DNA of 6,344 bases from Candidatus Cloacimonadota bacterium (GTDB taxonomy: Bacteria; Cloacimonadota; Cloacimonadia; Cloacimonadales; TCS61). Each line of letters starts with the position of its first letter. The first letter of the stretch is position 1. The stretch lies in NCBI GenBank assembly GCA_021108055.1, contig JAIORR010000208.1, positions 1 through 6,344 on the forward strand. The letters are read 5' to 3'. The notes below the pieces were generated by a model. The model did no database searches. It had not been told where the DNA came from and saw nothing but the letters and a program-made list of their open reading frames with translations. The translations under genes and the position numbers were made by a program. Shown one piece after another: positions 1 to 5,928 of the stretch.

Positions 1-602
1 GTATCCCAGATTAGTTCAGATTCATTTTTTTCTGTTAAAAATAGAGATATTTCTTGGACATGTTTATCATAATCATCACCAAATGTTTTTTCAACTTCCT
101 CACTAATATTCTCATTAAAGTCTTTCTTAAATAGATTAATTATTGATTGATTTACATTAAGTTTTTTTAATAGAGTAATATAGTTGTTTTTTATTTGAAT
201 AACAATTGGATGGTACTTGGGTTGAAATATTAATATTATGTTATTTTTATCAATCATATTTGCTTTCATGGTGATTTCTGAGAAATTAGTAATCACTTCT
301 TCTGCAACAATCTCAGCTACCAAATCAGATTCAATAATATCTATTGATTTTGCAGCTTGAGTATAAGCCGCTTTCATATAAGTATAAAATCCATATTCAG
401 CTAATCTTTTTTTCCCTAAATCACGTAAATATTTATTTAATATCGGTGTTCCTACCAATTTTATTATCATACCAATAGAACCAGATGCGTTTTTCATAAT
501 ATCTTGTGTGCTATCCTCATAGTTGTTCTTTATCCAATCGGTAAGGTTATTTAAAATTCCAGGAATATTATTTATGATGCTTCTCATTGCTTTCTTTTTC
601 AT
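1..602 (-). CDS. Hypothetical protein, N-terminal part (runs off left edge)
   Basis: I do not recognise this protein. Reading the minus strand from the ATG at 602-600 gives an uninterrupted frame of 200 codons to the window edge. The start is supported by AAAGGGGAG (618-610) seven bases upstream. The protein begins MKKKAMRSIINNIPG and has no signal peptide. It is rich in Ile, Asn and Lys and looks mostly helical. A mildly hydrophobic stretch near residues 42-56 (GSIGMIIKLVGTPIL) is too short and mixed to call a membrane segment. No catalytic motif, Walker box or zinc site is visible; a domain beyond the edge could still define it. Base composition is far lower in GC than in the genes to the right: three 60-base lines counted by hand give 15, 25 and 28% GC, against 42% for a line of efp. 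That suggests, but does not prove, horizontal origin. It is divergent from all other genes here and is not part of their operons. Confidence 0.8.
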   Translation of the reverse strand, partial: MKKKAMRSIINNIPGILNNLTDWIKNNYEDSTQDIMKNASGSIGMIIKLVGTPILNKYLRDLGKKRLAEYGFYTYMKAAYTQAAKSIDIIESDLVAEIVAEEVITNFSEITMKANMIDKNNIILIFQPKYHPIVIQIKNNYITLLKKLNVNQSIINLFKKDFNENISEEVEKTFGDDYDKHVQEISLFLTEKNESELIWD

Positions 603-1000
603 TCTTAAACTCCCCTTTCAATTAATTTTAGTTTCAAGCTTTCCATACATAATTGGCCTAACATCTACACCCACGAACCACCTAAAAGTTCGTATAACCT
701 ACTATAGTTATTGCAAAAGTTCATAATAACTCCAACTTTTTGGTTCGCAATAACTCCATGCTTACGTATCACTTTTTTCTTTTTCATTTTCCAAATCATC
801 CATAGAACTCATTTTTTTACCTTGTTGAACCAAAAACGAAACTGTTTTCTTGAATTATTTCTGTCAATTACAAAACCTGCACTCTTTCCCTAAAAAATTT
901 CAGTTGCATAAATAGATTACATTTTTATCTGTGTAATTGTTTTTTTAAATTATATAAACTGTGTGTGAAATGTACGAGTGATTACGAAATAACGTGCACC
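603..1000. other. Long AT-rich intergenic region without a convincing gene
   Basis: No frame on either strand has a plausible start, ribosome binding site and protein-like composition over a useful length. The part next to 602 must contain the promoter of the minus-strand gene, but I could not pick a clear -35/-10 pair. Positions 684-758 hold short related repeats, described separately. Positions 762-893 on the minus strand show two short abutting frames that may be remnants of a lost small gene (see findings). The rest is T-rich with no recognisable signal. Confidence 0.6.
684..758. repeat. Short related repeat units with an internal inverted repeat
   Basis: Three related units share a TTC...ATAAC core: AAAAGTTCGTATAAC (684-698), AAAAGTTCATAATAAC (715-730) and GGTTCGCAATAAC (742-754). 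The last two are each followed by TCCA, giving a perfect AATAACTCCA direct repeat at 725-734 and 749-758. GTTATTGC (707-714) and GCAATAAC (747-754) are perfect inverted copies. The pairing continues as AAAAGTT (715-721) with AACTTTT (734-740) if a six-base bulge (741-746) is allowed. This could be an operator-like site for the divergent gene at 602, a transcript hairpin, or the edge of an old mobile element. Nothing in the sequence chooses between these. Confidence 0.45.
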
Positions 1001-1135
1001 TGCTTTCCGAAGCTTGGATGCCGTAGACACGGTTTCCTGTAGAGGAATATTCGCATTTAAGATTCGGAAAGTTTTCTCATTCGTAACCTTCCGAATCTTA
1101 ATATGAGAAAGTGTAAAAGAAAGCTTCGGAAGGTA
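1001..1135 (+). other. Structured element with four alternating copies of an 11-mer (candidate cis-RNA or dispersed palindromic repeat)
   Basis: The 11-mer TTCCGAAGCTT (1005-1015) recurs as TTCCGAATCTT (1089-1099). The reverse complements occur at 1059-1069 (AAGATTCGGAA) and 1121-1131 (AAGCTTCGGAA). In the nested fold, 1001-1015 pairs with 1121-1135 (15 pairs, two of them G-U). It encloses three hairpins: CCGT-AGAC-ACGG (1021-1032), TTCCT-GTAG-AGGAA (1034-1047), and a perfect 13-base stem 1057-1069/1089-1101. In the alternative fold, 1002-1015 pairs with 1059-1072 and 1086-1099 pairs with 1121-1134, each 14 positions with one mismatch. The outer and inner pairs differ by one base that is changed in both partners (G-C against T-A). 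The element ends four bases before the AGGAG-containing ribosome binding site of the DUF302 gene, so it may be that gene's leader. Because it would fold on either strand, an intergenic mobile palindrome is equally possible. It matches no RNA family I recognise. Confidence 0.6.
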
Positions 1136-1151
1136 AATAAAAGGAGTGAAT

Positions 1152-1634
1152 ATGAAAAAGTTTATACCGGGACTAATTATCGGGTTGATCGCAGGAATCC
1201 TGATCTGTGGAATTGTTGTTTGGAAAACCATGCCCAAAATGATGCTTACGGTTACAAAAAGCAATTTTGATTTTGAGGAAACATTCTCTCATATCGAGGA
1301 TTCCATCATCGATCATGACTGGGACATCCAGAGAATTTATGATATCCAGGAATGTATGAATTTTTATGGTTATGAAGGCATGAAGAAAGTTTCGATCTTT
1401 TCTATTTGCAAACCAGAGAATGTATCGGTGATCCTTAAAGATGATAAAAACAAAAAAGTAACTGCCATCATGCCCTGCAGGATCGCGGTTTATGAAGACT
1501 CGGAAGGTGTTGTTCATATTTCAAGACTTAATATTTCTTTAATGAGTAAAATGTTTGGCGGTGTTATTGAAGAAGTAATGGCTGAAGTAGCAAAAGATGA
1601 AGCAGCAATTCTTGATGGAATAATAGAGAAATGA
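1152..1634 (+). CDS. DUF302 domain protein with N-terminal membrane anchor
   Basis: This 160-residue protein has one hydrophobic segment (about residues 4-24) with Lys on its N-terminal side. It is therefore probably a single-pass membrane protein or uncleaved-signal anchor with the rest outside the cytoplasm. Residues 38-130 match DUF302 (PF03625) by eye. The domain shows FEETFSHIED (41-50), the FSICKPE segment with Cys86, and the hallmark MPCRIAVYED (107-116) followed by a strand. The role of DUF302 is not firmly known; small proteins of this type are often single-domain, and I do not assign a reaction. The ATG at 1152 is chosen because AGGAG (1142-1146) lies five bases upstream. A GTG at 1146, two codons earlier, overlaps that ribosome binding site and is unlikely. 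The gene stands alone: 1001-1135 is directly upstream and 273 noncoding bases follow before efp. Confidence 0.85.
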   Translation: MKKFIPGLIIGLIAGILICGIVVWKTMPKMMLTVTKSNFDFEETFSHIEDSIIDHDWDIQRIYDIQECMNFYGYEGMKKVSIFSICKPENVSVILKDDKNKKVTAIMPCRIAVYEDSEGVVHISRLNISLMSKMFGGVIEEVMAEVAKDEAAILDGIIEK

Positions 1635-1687
1635 CAAAAAAGAAACTTTAAAGAAAGCTTTTAGTAATTTTTTTGATTTAACCTCTC

Positions 1688-1728
1688 TGTCATTCACCGA
1701 ATGACATCTCCCCTAAATCAGGGGAGAT
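1688..1728. repeat. Two abutting perfect hairpins
   Basis: TGTCATTC-ACC-GAATGACA (1688-1706) is an 8-base perfect stem with a three-base loop. It shares its last base with a second 9-base perfect stem, ATCTCCCCT-AAATC-AGGGGAGAT (1706-1728). No T-tract follows, so this is not a classic intrinsic terminator, although it lies 54 bases after the DUF302 stop and would fold equally well on either strand. The compact double-palindrome form resembles REP-type dispersed elements, an interpretation that needs genome-wide copies to be confirmed. Confidence 0.6.
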
Positions 1729-1777
1729 AATATGGAAACTCCAACGCAAGCATTGAGGAATTCTTTTGATTAAGGCT

Positions 1778-1809
1778 TGTTACAACCTGTGTATTCTGTA
1801 ACATTTTTT
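1778..1809 (+). terminator. Weak candidate intrinsic terminator
   Basis: TGTTACA (1778-1784) and TGTAACA (1797-1803) form a perfect 7-base stem around a 12-base loop. TTTTTT (1804-1809) follows directly. The stem is AT-rich and the loop large, so termination would be weak. It is placed where the DUF302 transcript could end before efp. Confidence 0.35.
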
Positions 1810-1862
1810 CCTTGCCATAATAAGTTCATATTTATTTTTAGCATTTCGTGGTTGGAAAGTGA

Positions 1863-1888
1863 TTGTTACTTACTTAACAACTTTTTTT
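1863..1888 (+). terminator. Very weak hairpin plus T-tract ahead of efp
   Basis: TTGTTA (1863-1868) and TAACAA (1875-1880) pair over six AT-rich bases. Seven T residues at 1882-1888 follow. The element sits 19 bases before the efp start codon, so it could be part of the efp leader rather than a terminator. The stem is so weak that it may have no function. Confidence 0.18.
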
Positions 1889-1907
1889 AAAGAATTAGGG
1901 AGAAGAT

Positions 1908-2468
1908 ATGGCAACGACATCCGATATCAGGAATGGTATGATCATAAAATTTAAAAATGATCTTTACGAATTTGTTGAATTCCTTCATGTGAAACCTGGT
2001 AAAGGCGGTGCATTCGTTCGCACAAAACTGAAAAACATTAAAACCGGCAAAGTAATAGATAATACATTTCGTACTAGTGAAAAACTGGAAGAAGTGCGTG
2101 TAGAGAAACACAAAAAGGAATACCTGTATTTTGATGGAAGTTTCTTTGTGTTCATGGATATCAATACTTATGAACAAATGCAGGTTTCCCTGGAAGTGAT
2201 CGGTGATAATAAAAAATTCCTGGTTGAAAATATGGAAGTTGCCATGAAGATCGATCCCGATGGTGAGATATTGGGTATAGAACTTCCCGTTATGGTTATC
2301 CAGGAAATAATGGAATGTGAAGCAAATGTAAAAGGTAATTCTGCATCTGTAAGCGGAAAAAAAGCTGTAACTAATACTGGTTTAAGTGTCACTGTTCCGT
2401 TTTTCGTTGAAGTTGGGAACAAGATCAAAATAGATACAAGAACCGGTGAATATATGGAAAGAGCATAA
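1908..2468 (+). CDS. efp: Translation elongation factor P
   Basis: EF-P binds ribosomes stalled between the P and E sites and promotes peptide bond formation at consecutive prolines. The 186-residue length is standard for the family. The N-terminal KOW-like domain covers about residues 1-62 and carries the conserved tip loop VKPGKGGAF (28-36). Lys32 is at the position of the modifiable Lys34 of the E. coli protein, so this is a lysine-type, not arginine-type, EF-P. The central and C-terminal OB domains follow. The C-terminal signature runs from Lys152 to Gly170 (K-A-x4-G-x2-V-x-V-P-x2-V-x2-G) and ends in the usual DTRTGEYMERA. AGGGAG (1897-1902) gives a well-spaced ribosome binding site for the ATG. 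No EF-P modification gene is seen in the window. The gene is followed 17 bases later by a small zinc-ribbon-like gene on the same strand, probably cotranscribed. Confidence 0.97.
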   Translation: MATTSDIRNGMIIKFKNDLYEFVEFLHVKPGKGGAFVRTKLKNIKTGKVIDNTFRTSEKLEEVRVEKHKKEYLYFDGSFFVFMDINTYEQMQVSLEVIGDNKKFLVENMEVAMKIDPDGEILGIELPVMVIQEIMECEANVKGNSASVSGKKAVTNTGLSVTVPFFVEVGNKIKIDTRTGEYMERA

Positions 2469-2485
2469 AATAATAGGAGAGTAAA

Positions 2486-2692
2486 ATGCCAAAAGGAAGA
2501 TCATTCGCTGCAAAACTTGCTCACGAAACAAGTATGGAAGGAAAAATTATCTGTCCAAAATGTAATTCTGAAATAAAAAAAATAAAACTGATCAGAGCAC
2601 GTAAATCAAAAGCAGATAGTTGGGCACCAAAATATGAAATGGTTAGTATTTGTAAATGTAATGAAAATGACATAATGAGCGGAAAAATATAA
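2486..2692 (+). CDS. Small basic zinc-ribbon-like protein, function unknown
   Basis: The product has 68 residues and starts MPKGRSFAAKLAHE. It carries CPKC (Cys23, Cys26) and CKC (Cys56, Cys58), two paired-cysteine knuckles about 30 residues apart. That arrangement fits a one-zinc ribbon with a CxxC...CxC pattern. The linker is strongly basic (KKIKLIRARKSK, residues 31-42), which suggests contact with RNA, DNA or the ribosome. There is no signal peptide or membrane segment. AGGAGA (2475-2480) supports the ATG. The 17-base gap from efp and the strong terminator after the stop indicate an efp-plus-this-gene transcript, so a translation-linked job is a reasonable guess, but it is inferred only from position and charge. 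I do not recognise a named family. The coding region is real on the evidence of its ribosome binding site, paired cysteines and placement. Confidence 0.8.
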   Translation: MPKGRSFAAKLAHETSMEGKIICPKCNSEIKKIKLIRARKSKADSWAPKYEMVSICKCNENDIMSGKI

Positions 2693-2721
2693 TTAAATTT
2701 GCGGTCTATTACAATTCAGAT

Positions 2722-2762
2722 ACCCTCTTATCGCACGATAAGAGGGTGTTTGCATATTTTTT
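2722..2762 (+). terminator. Strong intrinsic terminator of the efp transcript
   Basis: ACCCTCTTATCG (2722-2733) and CGATAAGAGGGT (2736-2747) are perfect inverted copies. With a four-base loop the stem is 11 pairs, with GC-rich pairs at its base. GTTTGCA and then TTTTTT (ending at 2762) follow on the plus strand, so it should end transcription from efp. The next gene's ribosome binding site (GAGGAA, 2763-2768) starts immediately afterwards. The promoter of that gene must therefore lie upstream of, or overlap, this hairpin, or expression depends on readthrough. Confidence 0.75.
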
Positions 2763-2774
2763 GAGGAATTTGTT

Positions 2775-5700
2775 ATGAAAAGGTTTTTCTTCCTGATGTT
2801 GATAGTTGTGTTGGGAACAAGCATTGTCTTCTCTGTTCCTCCTGCTCCCATGAAAACGACCGGTATTCTTGACATCAGAGAATATCCTTCCGAAATCTAT
2901 AAACATAGTTCAAATAATAGAGACCTTATCTTGCCGCAGAATATATTAGCTTTCCTTGTTGAATTTGAGGATATAAAATTCGATCTTGTACCGGATTATC
3001 CGGATTCCCTGGCTCATAATAAAGAATATTTTGAACAACTGATGTTCCATATGTCTTCTTTTTACCAGGATGCTTCCCACGGAAATTATGTGCTTACCGA
3101 AGAAAATTATACCGTCTGGGAAGATGTGCTTACCGTCTCTCAATCAATGGGTTATTATGGTGATGATGACCTCTGGATCGAAAGAATATGCGAATTTGTG
3201 CAGGAAGTTGTTGAACTAACTGACAACGATATAAATTTTAATGATTACGATGCTATTATTATTTTTCATGCCGGAGCCGGTCAGGAATCTGATGTTACCG
3301 GAAATAATCCAGATGACTTGTGGACAACCTTCCTTACACGTAAATCCCTTCAGGCTGGGATCGATCCCGAAAATGATGACTTTCCCGGTATTGAAACAAA
3401 TGATGGAATTTTTCTTAAAGAATTTGTGGTTTGCCCCGAAACCGAATGGCATTCTGACCTTACAATGGATGATCCTATTTACGGATTGCTGGCAATACTC
3501 ACTCATCAATTCGGTCATCAGGTCGGTCTTCCCACTCTTTTTGATAATGATTCTTCAAATGGATCTTCTTACGGGATCGGCGCTTTCGGGCTTATGGGAA
3601 CAGGTGTGTGGAACGCAAATGGTTTTGTCCCGCCGCTTCCCTGTGCATGGTCACGCTATTACCTTGGCTGGGAAGAGGATAACATCGTAGAAATAGATGG
3701 TTCGATCGATGAACTCAATCTGACTTTTCCAATGGCAGATGATAACGAAACACCAAAACTTTATAAAGTAAATATCTCGGAAAAGGAATATTTCCTTCTC
3801 GAGAACCGCCAGCAGAACCCAGACGGCAGCACGTTGAACGGTGATCCGTCTTTCACTTTTGCCCTGCTCCCGGAAGGTCAGCAGGATGTTTATCCACCCG
3901 GTCATCCGAACGAAGGACAACCGAAATTCAATTTCATGGAAAACACGTATCTCGGGTGTGAATGGGATTTTTATCTTCCCGGTCTTGGCGGTTATGACGG
4001 AAATGTTACAGATGGTTCGGGAATCCTCATCTGGCATATAGATGAAAATGTGATAGAAGAAAATTTTGATCCAGATTTTGAAATGAACTTGATCAATGCA
4101 GATGCATCTCACAAAGGAGTCGACCTGGAAGAAGCCGATGGCATTCAACAACTTGATTCGGTGCTTTATGGTGCTTACAGTTTCTATGGCTCGGCAAATG
4201 ATTCCTACAGGGAAGGAAATAATTCCTATTTTGGGAAAAATTCATATAATGGTCTTTTTTCTTCTCCTACTGCAGAAAGTTATTATGGTGGTATTCAATT
4301 AGAAATTTACGATATTGGTGAATCCGATTCTTTGATGACCTTTTCAGTTATATATGAGTGGTCATTAAATGCAGATTACATCGGAGAAAATCCATATCCG
4401 GCTGCAATGATCGATTTCGATAATGATGAAAAGAACGAGATTTTCTATCCAATGCCCGACGGCAGTTTATATTTGTGGAAAGACAGCCTGCTGGTCGATG
4501 GTTTTCCCCACACTCTCGATTCATTAGCTCAGCTTTATGCTTTCGATAATTTTACCAAAACTTTTTTGGTTCCCTCCAGAAATCCTTCCGGTGTGGTTGC
4601 AAAATTATATACTTTGAGTAATGATGACTATCATTATTCTTTCTTTGCAAATAGAGAGTGGGCTGCTCCGATAGTTGTAAATCCCGATGAGGAAAATCCG
4701 AACAGGGTCTTTCTGCCTTTTAATGTCGAAGGGTCTATCGAAGGTGAGATAACTATACTCGATCTGAATTATAATGTTCTAACCGAGTTACCTCTGCCGA
4801 ATAGAATTTCCACCAACCTGATGTACAAAAATAATTTTCTTTTTTGTGTCGATGTTAACTGGAAACTTCATAAGATCGATCTTTCCGATTATGCCGATAA
4901 CGAAATAAACCTGAATATCGAGGGATTAAAACCAAAGATCCATTCTGCCCTTCTTGCCGATATAGATAAAGATGAGATAGACGATATCATCATCTTAACA
5001 AAAGACAAAAAGCTTTATGTTTATGACCAGACCGGAAGCATCCTGAACGGATTCCCTGTTGATGTCGACCTTAATGCCGTATCCGTTCCTTCCATCGCAG
5101 ATGTGGATGGAAATGGCTATCTCGAAGTTCTTATCGGTGGAGAGAATGCTTTTGTTGTTGTAGATAAAAACGGGGTTATTTCCAAACCACTGAATGAAAT
5201 ATCCAATCCGGATTCATCGCTGATCGCTTCCGGAGTTATCGCTGTGGACATCGATGGAGATGACAGACTTGAAATATTAGGAAATATATCGCTCAATCGA
5301 TTTTGCGTGTGGAAAAACGTAAGTAATAATAACTATGAAATAAGCAGAAATTATCCTGTTGCTTTTGGAGAAAGAAGTCTGAACTATCCCATTATTTGTT
5401 CTTTTTCCGATGGAAGTATAGAAGCCTACATTCCTGGAAATAACGGAACCATTTTTCGTTCCGGGCTACCTTTTATAGAAAATATTTCCAACTTTGTCTG
5501 GACTACGGAATATGCCAATCTTCAACGAACTGCATCTTATCTGGGATCACCGCCGCAATCATCTCCGGAAAGCAATAAAATATTCAATAGAAAAAATACT
5601 TATTTCTATCCAAATCCATTAAGCAGAACCTTCAGTAAGGGAATCAATTTCCATAACTTTGTTCAGGAAAATACAATTATTCTTAGAATCGAAACATACA

Positions 5701-5891
5701 AAGATGTTGATGTTAATATAAAAATATTTGACATAGCAGCGAACAAAATCTATGAAACCACCTGTTTGTGTAACGCAGATTTTGCAAACAGAATATACAT
5801 AAATGCGGGCAAATTATCGTCGGGTGTATATTTTGCTGTACTAAAGGCAAAAGGTAAGGTATTGAAGCTGAAATTTGCTGTTGAGAAATAA
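2775..5891 (+). CDS. Exported M6 metallopeptidase-like protein with altered active site and type IX sorting domain
   Basis: The 1038-residue protein starts with a signal peptide (residues 1-20, MKRFFF plus a hydrophobic core, likely cut near FS/VP). The M6-like region spans about 50-520. It shows IIFHAGAGQES (162-172), HQFGH-x2-GLP (244-253), the LMGTGVW turn (273-279), YFLLENRQ (339-346) and ILIWHID (417-423), all typical of bacterial secreted M6 proteins. The catalytic Glu of HExxH is Gln245 (codon CAA), and the position 10 residues after His244, often Asp in this family, is Thr254. No other HExxH exists in the protein, so peptidase activity is doubtful. D-x-D-type calcium or FG-GAP-like motifs occur at 547-555, 729-737, 776-784 and 825-833, suggesting beta-propeller blades. 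A C-terminal domain (about 943-1038) begins YPNPL and ends LSSGVYFAVLKAKGK..., matching the Por/type IX secretion sorting domain (TIGR04183-like). GAGGAA (2763-2768) supports the start. The next gene lies 37 bases downstream. Confidence 0.92.
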   Translation: MKRFFFLMLIVVLGTSIVFSVPPAPMKTTGILDIREYPSEIYKHSSNNRDLILPQNILAFLVEFEDIKFDLVPDYPDSLAHNKEYFEQLMFHMSSFYQDASHGNYVLTEENYTVWEDVLTVSQSMGYYGDDDLWIERICEFVQEVVELTDNDINFNDYDAIIIFHAGAGQESDVTGNNPDDLWTTFLTRKSLQAGIDPENDDFPGIETNDGIFLKEFVVCPETEWHSDLTMDDPIYGLLAILTHQFGHQVGLPTLFDNDSSNGSSYGIGAFGLMGTGVWNANGFVPPLPCAWSRYYLGWEEDNIVEIDGSIDELNLTFPMADDNETPKLYKVNISEKEYFLLENRQQNPDGSTLNGDPSFTFALLPEGQQDVYPPGHPNEGQPKFNFMENTYLGCEWDFYLPGLGGYDGNVTDGSGILIWHIDENVIEENFDPDFEMNLINADASHKGVDLEEADGIQQLDSVLYGAYSFYGSANDSYREGNNSYFGKNSYNGLFSSPTAESYYGGIQLEIYDIGESDSLMTFSVIYEWSLNADYIGENPYPAAMIDFDNDEKNEIFYPMPDGSLYLWKDSLLVDGFPHTLDSLAQLYAFDNFTKTFLVPSRNPSGVVAKLYTLSNDDYHYSFFANREWAAPIVVNPDEENPNRVFLPFNVEGSIEGEITILDLNYNVLTELPLPNRISTNLMYKNNFLFCVDVNWKLHKIDLSDYADNEINLNIEGLKPKIHSALLADIDKDEIDDIIILTKDKKLYVYDQTGSILNGFPVDVDLNAVSVPSIADVDGNGYLEVLIGGENAFVVVDKNGVISKPLNEISNPDSSLIASGVIAVDIDGDDRLEILGNISLNRFCVWKNVSNNNYEISRNYPVAFGERSLNYPIICSFSDGSIEAYIPGNNGTIFRSGLPFIENISNFVWTTEYANLQRTASYLGSPPQSSPESNKIFNRKNTYFYPNPLSRTFSKGINFHNFVQENTIILRIETYKDVDVNIKIFDIAANKIYETTCLCNADFANRIYINAGKLSSGVYFAVLKAKGKVLKLKFAVEK

Positions 5892-5928
5892 TTTTTTAGA
5901 TTTATAAATTTTTTGGTTCGGAGGGAAA

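Noticed and set aside
711..893. 60-codon plus-strand frame rich in Phe
   Set aside because: It starts at TTG without a ribosome binding site, and its Phe-rich composition is what T-rich noncoding DNA gives.
1146..1151. GTG start for the DUF302 gene two codons upstream of the chosen ATG
   Set aside because: The GTG overlaps the AGGAG ribosome binding site itself; the ATG at 1152 has correct spacing.
950..1264. 104-codon open frame on the minus strand through the structured element and the start of the DUF302 gene
   Set aside because: Its putative N-terminal third is antisense to the well-supported DUF302 coding start, there is no clear ribosome binding site, and its length is explained by low stop density across the palindromic element.
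1651..1674. Terminator for the DUF302 gene (AAAG...CTTT near 1654 with a T-run at 1668-1674)
   Set aside because: The stem is only about four AT-rich pairs and is not adjacent to the T-run.
1812..1840. Possible promoter for efp (TTGCCA at 1812-1817)
   Set aside because: At 17 bases spacing the -10 would read TTTTTA, too poor to support.
3651..4151. 166-codon minus-strand frame inside the M6-like gene
   Set aside because: It is antisense to a region with clear M6 motifs, has no ribosome binding site and no protein-like pattern of its own.
5893..5928. Hairpin or terminator between the M6-like gene and the PorV/PorQ-like gene
   Set aside because: Only a short AT palindrome and T-runs are visible, without a GC-containing stem.
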